This document shows, piece by piece, positions 13,206 through 25,099 of a stretch of DNA of 64,000 nt. The notes beneath the pieces were generated by a model that searched no databases, was not told where the DNA came from, and worked only from the letters and a program-made list of their open reading frames with translations. The position numbers and the translations under genes are program-made. Source of the stretch: Epiperipatus broadwayi (lineage: Eukaryota; Onychophora; Udeonychophora; Euonychophora; Peripatidae); contig JAQFVV010006231.1 in NCBI GenBank assembly GCA_028023455.1, positions 3,913,036 to 3,977,035 on the forward strand, in the 5' to 3' direction. How positions within the stretch are numbered: the stretch's first letter is position 1; each line of letters opens with the position of its first letter.

Positions 13206-14059
13206 ATTAAAATCACAGAGCTCTGTGTACACTACAAAATGATCATTATTTCTTTAAAATACAGGTTAGCTAACCATATTATTGTAAACTCTTTCTAAAT
13301 TGTTTTCTAAATAATATTTAAATTCCATAAAATGTAATACTTTTGCAAATTTTTCTTTATTAATTCAATATTTTTGCTATATAATTTAATCACTGCAGTT
13401 ATATTTACCTTTCTTTTGATTATTTTAATAATTATTAATTATGCCTATGTTTTGAAACGGCATGCATTTAATTACAAAATGTTTCTTTTTTAAGATATAA
13501 TTTAAAATCTTCGAATTATTGTTTATTATGGCATCATTTATCGCTCCATTTTAAAACCCTAATTTATAAATAATGGCGACCCCTTGTGCTCGTTATTATT
13601 GTGTCATTTGTAAATTAATTAATATAAATATAAAATGTGGCTTATAAATCCAAATTTTCAACCTTTAATTATTATGTTACTAAAGATTAAACTAGCCTGG
13701 AGTGTAATCATAAGTATATTTTTCTTATTAAAGTATTCGTAAGTCCCTTAAATATACTTTCCCCCTTTAAAAGTTTATTAGTTATAGATAACTAAAGAGA
13801 TTGAACGGGATAAAGTAAAGTTTGTCTATATATATTCCCGTCAGTAGCATATCGTATTTCTCATGCTACAGAAGAGTTGGCTCTTTCGATTTGATAAACT
13901 AGTGTTCATTTAATGTATAGTATTTAATTTATAATACACTTCGACTTGGCAGATGAGAACTTAATTAATATTTTATCGTTGTGCTGTTTTATATATATAT
14001 AATTGTGCATGTGAGAAAGGCTAGCATACTTTCAATTTATATATATATATATATATGAG

Positions 14060-14425
14060 ATGGAGCCACGGTAAGTCCAGCCCATCTTCCTCTCTTATGG
14101 GTAGTGCAGTAGCTAAGTCTGAGTTAAGGGCCAGATTAGCATGTAAGTCCCCCGCCTCTTATGAACCAAATAAAGGTTCCCTTTAGGCAGCATGACGACC
14201 GGTTATTGAGTCAACCGGTGTTGGTCACAAAAACCCTAAAAACTATTCTTCCATCCGCAGAGTAACTTTATTATTATATTTTACTTGTGCCTAGCATATT
14301 AGTAAAATCGTTATAGCCAACTACGCCTCCCTAATATGCAATCTTCGGCATTGAACCGAAGCATTCTTGAAAACCTGTTTGATCTAAAGCTATCTGGGAT
14401 GCTTGATATGCCCATATTTAATATA
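14060..14425. repeat. GC-rich block with two perfect hairpins
   Basis: A 365-bp block of higher G+C begins just after a (TA)n microsatellite (about 14036-14056). It carries ACCGGTT / AACCGGT (14198-14204 and 14213-14219, 8-nt loop) and CTTCGG / CCGAAG (14343-14348 and 14356-14361, 7-nt loop). The abrupt start after the microsatellite and the compositional contrast suggest a mobile sequence. There is no open frame and no clear RNA polymerase III box. No second copy is present in the window, so repeat status is inferred. Confidence 0.4.
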
Positions 14426-14929
14426 AAAATTTATTATAATCAGATGTATTATTAAGCTTCACTCCAGACTTGGTTTGATTTCATGTATAATAGCTGCTTG
14501 AACTGATTAAAAAAGGGCATAACTAATAAGTGAATGTAATGATTAATTATATAGCATGATATTTGGCTCCATTAAATAAGAGCAACAAACCTATTTGCCA
14601 ACATATCAATTATTGTTCAAATGGCCTAGTGAAATGTTACTTTATAAATAAAATGCCTGCGTGCATTTGCCAACAATAATGTTATATCAAAATATATATG
14701 AAATTGTCAATAAACATATTTTTAATTCATCATATATCCGTTTCTGTCTCATTATTAGATCAGTCCAATTAATTCATTAATTGATTCTAGCTATTCATTA
14801 GTAAAGCCCTTTTAATTAAATATATTAGATTTTACCTTTGAAATGTCTCTAGTATTAGTTGTTTATATATATATGTTTAAGTCCATGAGTCTTATTGTTT
14901 TCTCCAATTTGCTAGTGGGCCGGATTAAG

Positions 14930-15110
14930 AATTAATTCTCATGTGCCATCACTATTATGTTATCCATTAGGTGTTTGATCTGGGGCTTGGAGAGTGGGTT
15001 TGAATCCAGGCTGGTCCCTGACTTAAATCTCGGGCTTGACTGGGTTTGAAGTACATTTTGTGAGTTCCAGCTCATGTTAGATGGATAAACATGTTTTGAT
15101 CGGCAGATGG
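14930..15110 (+). repeat. Possible degenerate tRNA-like or SINE fragment
   Basis: GTGGGTTTGAATCCAGG near 14995 resembles the B box and T-arm of a tRNA gene, and a similar word (TGGGTTTGAAGT) follows about 50 bp later. No A box is evident upstream and no poly(A) tail follows. It could equally be a chance match in a GC-richer patch. Confidence 0.25.
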
Positions 15111-15120
15111 TTTGGTTTTT

Positions 15121-18100
15121 TTTTACGTATAGAAAATGTTACACCATATATAACACATTTTATGCTTCTTACAATTATCAATACATATAATGAAATTATC
15201 GGTCAATATTTTAAAACTTAAACAGATATATACCCAAACGAGTCTACATCTTTGTCAAAGTAATGGACATGTTTTTATAATATATATATATTCAAGTTTG
15301 TTGCTTGTATTTAGTTGGAATTGTTAGATTCTTAAATAATGAAAAGAAAAAATCTGATAGGATTTTAAAAATTTTGGAAAAAAGAAACAGTAAGTTTTAT
15401 GTAATTTTGAGTAAACATGAATTCCTCAACATATCAATTCTTATATAGAATATCAATCTATTATTTTATTGACTTTTTCATAAATGCAAAAAAAAAATTT
15501 TTTTATTTTTTTGGTGATAATTTTCTGTAATCTTTATTAAGTTGCATTATATATTGTAGCTATAACAATGGCTATACTATAATGCAAAGAAAAAAAAAAT
15601 GTGTTTAATAAAAGCTCATGTGAAGTGACTAATAGAAATCATGTGAAATAACTACTAGATATATATATACAAACTGCCATTTACATGTGAATGTATATTA
15701 TATGCACTTCACTAGAGAAATAAATGTGTAAACTGCCTAAAGGTTAAAAGAAAAAATAATTCATACATATTACTAAATATTATTTTGTAATATGTGAGAA
15801 ACAAGGGAATAAAAATAATACTGTAAAGAAAGAAAAAAAAAATGCTTGATACACAAAAGAATTGTTTAGTTTTTAAAAAGAAAAAAATCTAAATTCAAAC
15901 ATTATTTAATCTACCTTTCAGATGGAAGTTTTAATCAAGCAATCTGCCCATTTTTAAAGAAAATCTGATGGTGGATTTAAATCTAGTATTAAGATTTCAG
16001 AATTAATATTTTAGATATTATAATTAAAAAATTAAAAGTTAGCAATGAATTTTTCTTCTTCCTGTGATAATGAAACATAAATAAAGAAAGAAAAAGACAA
16101 GCTGTTTTTTTTTCTCTTCTTTTATTTATAAAAAAAAACATGATATAATGTATTAAAATTTATATCCACAATATGCTTTGAAGATAGTAAAGAGGATGTT
16201 TTTTCAAAAAATACATTATTGTAATGACACAAAAGTCATATTTTGTCCAGTTGGTAATATATGTGTATGCTGTTTGAAAACCATATTGTTTGAACAACAT
16301 CAGTTTGGTATAAATAAGTTGGAAACAAGCAACTAAACATTCTTACTACTATCATTCTAGGAGCCGAGCAGTTCATTCCATATTACTTTGCATTAGAGTG
16401 CAGTCTACTATTGAAGCCGTGTTGCTGTGATCTATGCCAAAGAAAGAAAAAACTGCTGGTTAACAATATTTTCAACATAGTAGTGGTTTTACTGACTGTT
16501 TTTAAAGTATTTTTAAATAATCCAGTATGATAATTTTATTTAGAAGAAATCCATCTACTATGTGTCACTAAATAACTAAAAACCACACCAGTCAAAATAA
16601 TCTGGAAAATACAATCGGATCCACAAATTAGTGCTAAAGTTTGCGAAATCAGCTTGTGCAACACCTCTATAATGCCATGAAAGAAGAAGTGGATAGTATC
16701 ATATAAATTACTCAAGACCTACAGATAGTATATCTCATAGAACATCACCAGTGCTGATGTACTTTCTCTAACATCGCCAATATTCAAAGAGAAAGTCATC
16801 ATTGGAAAAACTAAGGAAGATAACAGTAAAATATTAAAAGAACAGTACCTGAAAAAAAAACATGATTCGTAACTGATTCAATATATTTAACAAGGTAAGA
16901 CCATATCATTATAACTACTATAGGGCCTTAAACTTGAACCATAACTTAAACTTATAATATATTTTGTTACTTTAATATTTTTGTGTATGTATTGATAGTT
17001 GCTAGTATATATACTTAAGCTAGTTATAATTAGAGGGGCTTTAAATCCAGACTTTCAAGCTCCCTTCAATCATTCACTCAATCTTATATAACTGATATCT
17101 ATGACCACACATATGTAAACCAACAGGTATAAATGGCAGAAGAGTGGAGAAGACTGAAGCCTGTCCATTAAAGTTTGAAGATTTTCGAACTTATTATAAA
17201 CTGTGCACTGATTGTGTGTGTGTGTGTGCGTGTGTGTGTGAAAGATAATCCAGACCAACTGATGAATGCTAGTTCAGCACAAAATATGTATATTGGAAAT
17301 CATTTATCTTTTTCACAAGTGTGTGGTCATGTGTATCAGTTACATAGGATGGAGTGGGTGACTAAAAAAAGCTTGAAGATCTGGATTAAAATCTCCACTA
17401 ATTATTCATTATTAATGAATTGTTACATTTTTTGTTTTATTAATCCATTTAGTTTGTATTTGTAATTCAATCCAAATATGTGCTTTTTACACACATATGC
17501 TAGTTAACATCCACAGTTCAGAGAAATCATGCAATCCACTGGGGATATGTTGGAATGGGATAATAACTGATAATGATTGTCAAACTGAAAAACAGAATAT
17601 TTTTGGGAGTACTTGTTAAATTATAAACCATCATCATCACATTGGTTAATATTACATATTTGAATTAAAGTTTTTATTTGAATTTTATTAACCATTCAAC
17701 TTATTTATTTGAACCAAAGTTTATGGTGATGATCTCATTATATTTGTGTATATATCGTTGATTATAAAAAGTTGGTATTCAGGTTCAAACCCGTATACTT
17801 GTATATAAAAATATGTAATGTTTTTTACGGTTAACAAGTATTAGTAATGTAAATGTGTGTGTTAATAAAATGATTTATTACATGGGAATTCATAAAAATT
17901 TCAAGCATTGGAAATGGCAAAGCTAGGCCATGAACTATGGCACTTGAGCCTCTGAATCTACCACTTACCATCACACCAAACTTTATGCAGGACTGTGTGT
18001 TTTATAAAGTAGTATTCATGTATGTGCAATACAGTAAATGTTATATATGGTAAACAAGAGTCTAGAGGATTTGGAACAAAATATATCACATATTGTGGCC

Positions 18101-20371
18101 TCATTGTACTCTGTTGCTGAATACCTTGCAGAAAACTAAAATAGTTTTCTGTTTGTTCATTTGTGAGCATTTATTTTCAGTTAATATTTTCGTTACTTAT
18201 TTAAAAAATTATATAATGCCTATGCAATTTGATGTAATGATAATGCCTTTGGGTTAAAAATTCGTGTTTTCTCAGCCGAGTGAAGTTTAAAAAAAAAAAA
18301 TTACATCCTCCTCCTCCACTTTGATTAACTCAATGGAATTTTGGTACACAATCTGATACTTGCATGCTACAACGTCACAAGTTTCCCAACAATAAGAGTT
18401 CTACTATTTATATATTTAGTAATTCATAAACAAACACACATTCAAATAAAAAGTAAAAGATACAAAAAAAAAATATTTTAAATATAAATTAAGCAAAAAA
18501 TAATATCTACATATTAAAAAAAAAAAAAAAACTTACATATGTTATTTATTACGGGTTTATAAAACAAGCATCAACTTACTAATCAATTAAATATAGTACC
18601 CCCAAATATTGGTGACTTAATTATCTTTTATCTCTGATTTCATTCTTGCGAATAAATAAAAAGGTAAAAACTATTATAACTACTGACCTCATTCTCACAC
18701 TGCTGCTATCTATAACAGTACTTTAAAAAGACTAAAAGCGTTTAAAAATAAGTTTGTGATTTATTTTTAGAAACTTCAATGCATAGTATCTTTAGAGAAC
18801 AAAGAACAAATAAGAAAGATTCTATTTTCTAAACGACTACTTCAAAAATAATTTAACAAAATCACTCTAATATTTAGTATTGCCATGATTATTTTTTAAC
18901 ATTACAATTTTTATTATTTGTCATTAATAATGATGAAATTACTCATGGGTACAGAAATTTTTTTTTTTTAAAAAAAAGTTCCTTTTTTAAAATCTGACAT
19001 ATATTACTGATATATCAGGTAACAAATAATTTATTTTATGTAATCATCTATTTATAATACAACTTCAACCTATTACAAGGCAATAAGATATTTCCACTAG
19101 TATTTCATAAAAATCTGCTATAAACTTTCCGTTTCTATAATGATCCAAAAAGTCTTACTTCAACTAGGATTATCTTTTCAAGAGCATCCAATCAAGGACT
19201 TATTTATTTAGACTGTTGACTGTTTTGTTTTGTTTTTTGTTTTTGTTTTTTGCTAAGTTTTTTAATTTATGATTACTACCGAGATCATAAAAAAAAAATT
19301 AAAGAGCTTAAATGAAAATGAAATGGATGCATAACTAAAACAGTCAGTGGTAAAAGATAAGCATCTTCAGAAGATATGCTTTGAAATAGGAAAATTTGCT
19401 ATTTCACTGCTTTTTACTACAAAATGACTTATGAAAATTCTAGAGACATTTTGCTTTTCAGTAAATTGTCAACTGTAAAAAATAAAAATAATGATCAAAA
19501 ACATATGACTATACAAAAAAAAAAAATTATATCGCAAAAATTAGCAACTGAATAATGTTTGAGAAAATAAGTTGAATTTTAAAAAAGGAAAAATACGATT
19601 ATTTTATAAGTGTTTTGAGAATGTAAGTGAAAATAAGTATAGCAATATATCATCTTAAATAAGCTAAGTGTACAAAATTTTAAAATAAAATTAAACAAGT
19701 AAAATCATGACTGATACGAAAATGATTATAAAACGTGTACTATATATGTAAATTATAAAAGAAAAAAATACATACAATTACCATCTCCGCCACATCCACA
19801 GATATTCAGTTTAAACCCTTTAGTGATGAGGCTTGAAATCCATAGATAATGATAAATTATATATAAATACTTACCTATATTATATTTAGTTTATACATAT
19901 TATTACAAATTTAATATGTACTCCGGGATTCTTTTACAACCCTGGTTGTGCCATCAAATTACTATTGAAATGGCAAACAATATACCTAACTTATTCATAG
20001 TTTGGCTAAATGACTAATTTCATATGCACTTTTGAAGCAAGATGTTTTGGAAACTGGTAATAGTTTTTCAGGTTTTTTTTACTAAATAATAAATATATGA
20101 GAATTTTTTTCCTTTGAGTTGTTTGAACAATAAATATGTATAATATTAGCAGTAAATATGTGGAGAGATTTCTGACTTCCTGATCTTGATTTACTTTTTC
20201 AGTTTTTTCATTAAATATTAAACAATAAATATTTGAGAATTTTTATTTTTATTTTGAGGTTGTCTGAATAATAATAATACATAACATATAATATTAACAG
20301 TAAATATGTGAATAGAGATTTGCAATCATGTGAATAGTGGCAAATTTTATTTTTCAGTTTTTTTATCTAAA
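15121..20371. other. A+T-rich non-coding DNA with microsatellites
   Basis: No gene seen. Notable items are a (TG)n microsatellite at about 17214-17241, (GTTTT)-like repeats at about 19223-19252, and an adjoining T-run/A-run at 18959-18977. A patch at 16350-16700 has slightly more coding-like composition, but every frame is interrupted. The open frames at 17070-17465 cover the TG microsatellite and the one at 17958-18170 (minus) has no domain. Confidence 0.55.
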
Positions 20372-22720
20372 TCTATGGTTCCCAAAGTGAGTGGTACCAC
20401 TACCACCATCACCCCAATGAGCACTGAAGCCTTCTAGGGAAAGATAATGGGTTTAGAAGCATTTGGGAGGGTTCAGGCAGTCTAGGAGTTGGTAGCTCGT
20501 TACAGAAGAAATTAATAATATATATTTAAAAATTATTTTCATGATTTTGTGATTAGATAATCATTTAAAATTTAAATTCTGCATTTTAATTCATTTTAAG
20601 CCCATCTTAAATGATCAATTTTTTCATCAATTTTCTACTTCAATTATGTAATCATATGAAAATTGATCATGTCTGACAGAAATAGATATCAATTTTCTAT
20701 GTCAATGAGAAAATATAGCATGTATATATGGGTGTATAATAGAGTATGTTTACAATAGCAAATATATTTGTTATATTTCATTCCAAAATGTATATAAAAT
20801 ATAGAAAAATCATTTTTCTAATTGATTTGTACAAAAATAAACCCAATTTTATATAATTTAATATTAGGCATGAAAATAATAATGGCAAGAAAGAAATAAA
20901 ACTGTAAATTTGAGTTAGGCTAGTTAGTACCAACTTATATTGCTAACTAGTGGTAAAAGACAAAGCAAATATTATTTGAAAGTTATTATACTGTTTTCCG
21001 TGGTTATGTTTTGTAGGTTTGGTATTTATATCTTGGTGTAATTATTAATTATATATAATTATTCGGATAATGTCGTGGTTGGACAAACAAAATGTGCTTG
21101 TGTGCAAAATAAAAAATTCATATAGGATATTTTAACTTCAATTTTTTATATACTTAAAACATTTATTCATTTTTTGCTATTGTAAAAATTGAACGTGTCA
21201 TAGGCTTTAGTCTATCCGTGCAGTAAACGAGACTTAACTAATAATATGTCGGACAACTATTACATAAGTAACCCCCGCAATTCAGTATGTTTGAACAGAA
21301 ATATGGATGCTTGCAGTGATTTATTCACAGCACAAGTATGATGGTAGCACAAACAAGTCAATGCATGCAAGTCAATTCGGGCTGGATTTCAAAACTATAA
21401 ATATCAATGGTTTAGGAATAAATTTCATTATTTTTCGTGTTTTGCCAACAATCATCACTCTAAAGTGTAAATGGAATCATATAAAGTGTAAATTAAATCT
21501 TTTACTTTGTGAATATTGTTGCAAATTTTATTCCTTCATCATGTCTGAATTTAAGTAGAAATGTCAACAATACACTATTGAGTATTTGAAATATAGCTTT
21601 ATTCAGTCTCCTACAAACCAATTATTACCTCGGTGCTTGATTTTCCAAAAAGTATTTTCAAATGAAGGAATAAAACCTTTTGTGCTACAACAGCATTTGA
21701 CTGAAATGCATGCTGACAAAAAGGATAAAGATTTGTTCTATTTCAAATACTAGAAGAAAAACATTTTAAACACCCAACTATATTAAAACTTTTTGCATTA
21801 TCAAATTAAACAATATAATGACGTATTATAAGCTTCTTATAATATTTCATTATTATTCGCAAAAACTGGAAAACAACACACAATTAGTAAGGAATTAATC
21901 TTGCAGGCAGTAAAAGAAGTAATAAATACTGTGCTTCATAAACCAGCATCAGATATCATTAGTAAAATTCCTTTAACTAATAATTCAGTGCAAAAAAGAA
22001 TCGATAAAATGGCTGAAGGCTGAAGACATTGAAAACTCATTATGCGATTATTTGAAGACATGCCAATTTTCTATTCAACTCAATGAATCAACTCTCCCAA
22101 ATGATGAAGCACTATTCTTATCATATGCATGATTCATAAAAGAAAAAAAAATGTCGAGAATTATTATTTGCTAAAAATTTGGAAGCAGATACAAAGGGAG
22201 AATTAATACCATAAATAAGTTTTCTCAAGAGAAAGATATTCCAATTTGTAATATTTTGTCTACTGCTACTAATGGTGCTCCAGAAATGACAGGGTAGCAC
22301 AAGGATTTCATAGCACACTTGAAACAAGCAGTACCAAATGTACTCATTATATATTGTGTTCTTCATTATCAACATTTGGTTGCAAAGAATTTAAGTGAAT
22401 GCCTACATACAGCACTCCATTACGTTATTACAGCAGCCAACAAGATTAAAAGTAATTGATTGAGCGACAGATTGTTTAGCCAATTTGAAAGTGAAAACAA
22501 TGAAGATTTCAATCATAGGTTGCTTCACACAAAAGTTCATTGCCTTTCAAAAGGTATTTATCTGAACTGGATTTTACAATTTGTTTGATTGAGTATTAGA
22601 GTTCCTAAAAAACAAAAATGACGGATTGCAGTCCGACCTAATTACATCCAAAAATGACATCACTTATTTGACAGACCTCTATAAAATATTTAATGAGGTT
22701 GCTATATTTAGCTATGATAG
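20372..22720 (+). mobile_element. hAT transposon (ZBED5-like group), 5' end plus dead transposase
   Basis: The left end begins near 20372 with ATGGTTCCCAAAGTG followed by GGTACCAC. This matches the end type of ZBED5-related hAT elements, in which a 'GGTTCCCAAAGTGG' terminus leads into a GC-rich zone. A transposase relic in the same orientation starts at about 21560. I looked for the reverse complement of this end downstream to 23380 and did not find it, so the right end is missing or decayed. Without it the 8-bp target duplication typical of hAT elements cannot be confirmed. Confidence 0.7.
21560..22720 (+). pseudogene. hAT transposase, ZBED5-like (inactivated)
   Basis: The relic reads, across frames, in the order of ZBED5-type hAT transposases. 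First is a BED-finger region RCLIFQKVFSNEGIKP with QQHLTEMHADKKDKDL (21631-21735). Then come ASYNISLLFAKTGKQHTISK, AVKEVINTVLHKPASDII and SKIPLTNNSVQKRID (21830-22010), followed by KDIPICNILSTATNGAPEM (about 22232-22290), YCVLHYQHLVAKNLSE (about 22350-22400) and DRLFSQFESENNEDFNHRLL (about 22465-22525). Two key sites are lost: the second Cys of the BED finger's first C-x2-C is Phe (21643-21645), and the Asp normally before GAP is Asn. Numerous stops and shifts confirm inactivation. In living elements this protein binds the ends and performs cut-and-paste transposition in the nucleus. The C-terminal dimerisation part is not recognisable. Confidence 0.85.
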
Positions 22721-23378
22721 GATGCATTTTTACCAGCACCAATAACGATTAACAGTTCTATGAGTGCCAATAACAACTAATGGCTAATATTAAGATATAT
22801 TTTAATATACGAACCCTTAAAGCATTTAACTAATAACATATATCCAATTATTTACATTATAAAGCCTGAAGGCATATACAAATAATAATTAAGATCAAAA
22901 CGACCTTTAAAAATCCTATGCTGACTGTTCTCATGTTTGAAGGACAACTCTCCACACTTGAAATCACTGTGCAAGGGAAGACATCCTGCTCCACTATATC
23001 AGTCTACACAGATCAAACTCCAAAGATCAAGTGTCTCTCTCCCTCTTCTTCTGATTAGTACTAAAGACAATTCATTGTCTCTGAATCCCCACAAATGATT
23101 GGTTAGTCCTCTGTCCATCTGATCAGGTGATTCTTCCTTTCCATGTTCCATCAGATTGTCATTATTTATAAAAAGGCATCTAAGTCAAATTCCCTAATTT
23201 GTTTCATTTGAGTATTATTATTCTGCTCATCTTTATTAGTCTATTGTTCATTTTAGAAATTAATCTTTTTCTAATTTAAAAACTATAATTTTTAATTTCT
23301 TCTTGAAAATAATAAATCTTTTCCAGTTCTGTAATATTTTTAACTAATTACTTTTCTTTCCATAAGTTTTTACAATTA
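22721..23378. other. Non-coding spacer between the hAT relic and the LTR element
   Basis: No gene seen. The sequence becomes slightly richer and less repetitive around 22900-23170 and then returns to A+T-rich. No match to the hAT left end was found here. Confidence 0.5.
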
Positions 23379-23383
23379 TATAT

Positions 23384-23418
23384 TGAAACAGATGATCTGA
23401 TGCTCAGATCCTGTTTCA
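23384..23418. repeat. 35-nt foldback at the start of the left long repeat
   Basis: TGAAACAG pairs with CTGTTTCA (8 bp) and, inside it, GATCTGA pairs with TCAGATC (7 bp). The loop is TGC and only a 2-nt AT bulge is unpaired. The same structure is present without change at 29483-29517 in the right repeat. A hairpin this complete exactly at an LTR terminus is unusual. Confidence 0.9.
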
Positions 23419-25099
23419 CAGCCCACATCCAATCTCCTACAATCTAACTATATTCAAACCCACCTTTATGCACATATATACATATCTAATAATACGTATA
23501 TATTTCTTTTGCTTAGTATTCTAAAAATAAATCACGTAAACACATGTATTTTAATCTAAAAATATTTTTATTTAATAATATTTTCATGTGTATACGGGTG
23601 TAAATAATATATATATATATTTCAGTGTAGGAGATTGCGAATAAATTAATAAAGTTATATTATATATAAGGTATCATATATGAAACTTATTATTTTTTCA
23701 TATGTAATTTTGTAGCCAGAAATGATGCAATCTTGTTAAGTCTCTCGAAAAACAATTACCCGGAAGATCCCTTAGATAAAAATAAAAGATTACGATTTTG
23801 TAATAATAAAATAAACCCATTAGTGGAAATTGTCCACACTAGCTTGTTTTAAAATCATAAGATTTATTTTAAAACAATCGTTCGAGAAACTGATAACAAA
23901 ATTGCATTGTTTCAAACATCTTACTAGATAAGAGTATCCGGTCAAACTATTCCATATGAACCTTAAGTGCTTAAACCGCCTCAGATCCAGCAGTATTTGC
24001 TAAGTTACATCTTCAAAATAAAAGTATTATATATACTGCTGGATTTGAATCCATAAAAGAAGAGACCATAAAATAATTATGTTGCTATACATATTCCATG
24101 CCAGTTTTGATTCTCACTCAATGTGCTGTGAGTAGGGGAAATTTCGCCTTTTCCCTCCATTTTAATATGCTGTTCCCATAAGCGAAGTTCTGCATCCTGT
24201 ACTGATGAACTTTAGATATTTTTCCAGTGAAAGTGAAATGCTAACTACCATAGAATAATGCTATCCTAGATCTAGTGAAACAATACCGATGGACTGACAC
24301 GTATTAAAATCGCTCTTCCAAATAGCAAGGTAAAAGAACTTTGACCGCTCATAATTCTTAAATCCTGCCTTCTCTGTAATATTTATATTTTCTAATCATC
24401 TATATTAAATGTCTTCAAAATATGTAATTCTTATAACTCTATATAACTAATCAATACTAAGCCTCTTATAAAATGTTTTTCTTTTCTTTATTTCCAAGCG
24501 GCAAATAATTTTCATTTAGATTTATGATTTATATTTTAAAAGAAATGCCAATAATATTCTAAAATCACAAGCATATAATTTATTTTCGTTTTCCCCACCC
24601 ATCATTTATTGGGTAATTAATTTATAACTTAATCAAAACAAGTCTTATTCGACTTGCTCAGGTGCTCGCAATTTTAGATAAACAAACTAATTATATTTTT
24701 ATGTTTACTGTAGAAAAACAGATTGATATCTGTTTGTTATATTTTCCTTTCTAAATCATGCACTATCTCTTAGTATTAATTTATATTATATATGTAAAAC
24801 CCATCTTAGCTATTACCACCACCTGTTTATTTTGTAATAATTTATATATTTCATAAGGGCATTTATTAACCAAGATTGAGATTTATTAAATGTGTGGGAA
24901 GTAATGAATAATATTAAGTAACATAATGTAAGGGGGGGATCTTAAGATCTTAGTTTATATTTAAATAGAATTATCATCCATGTTTGTTTAACGAAGAAAC
25001 CATACCATTACGATGAATATTTCATAATTTATGGACAGTAAATATGTGTAGCTAATCTTTAGAGTTATCATTATATTATGTTATTAAGCGTTGCGAGCA
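23384..25099 (+). repeat. 5' long terminal repeat, 1.7 kb
   Basis: The left copy of the long direct repeat. It opens with a strong foldback (23384-23418). An 11-bp perfect inverted pair lies at 23430-23440 (CAATCTCCTAC) and 23627-23637, and another at 23986-23996 (TCCAGCAGTAT) and 24033-24043. A G7 run followed by the palindrome GATCTTAAGATC lies at about 24932-24950, and the end is GCGAGCA. There is no protein-coding frame. It would normally hold the promoter and polyadenylation signals; I cannot point to a specific TATA box because the whole repeat is A+T-rich. Homology with the right copy stops at the terminal CA or a few bases later, because TATA follows both. Confidence 0.8.

Larger units (their letters stand above)
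11931..15120. repeat. Unclassified repeat-like block of unusual composition
   Basis: This 3.2-kb stretch has clearly more G, C and CpG than its flanks, in the same style as the 23.4-31.2 kb LTR element, but I see no LTR pair or coding frame. It contains an imperfect 17-bp inverted repeat (12089-12105 with 12216-12232), a two-copy 95-bp direct repeat (13028 and 13123), and two perfect hairpins at 14198-14219 and 14343-14361. A tRNA-like B-box word lies at about 14997. It may be one or several old non-coding retroelements. I cannot assign a family. Confidence 0.45.

Noticed and set aside
14990-15015. True tRNA gene from the GGTTTGAATCC-like box
   Set aside because: No A box, no acceptor pairing and no anticodon arm can be drawn.
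16350-16800. Possible Gypsy integrase or RT trace (a CC-x-LCQ-KK-like run and a KEEVDS word)
   Set aside because: Only isolated words match, frames are broken between them and the order does not fit a pol gene.
17070-17465. Open frames across the TG microsatellite on both strands
   Set aside because: The His-Thr and Val-Cys runs are simply the translated (TG)n repeat.
23384-23418. Helitron 3'-end hairpin interpretation of the terminal foldback
   Set aside because: No CTRR end, no TC start at the other side, and the sequence is duplicated as a long direct repeat with flanking 5-bp repeats, which fits an LTR-type element better.
24194-24235. Possible hammerhead ribozyme core (CTGATGA ... GAAA) in the long repeat
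   Set aside because: Stem II would have only about 3 bp and no partner for stems I and III was found in the expected places. In the right repeat the spacing and bases around it also differ.
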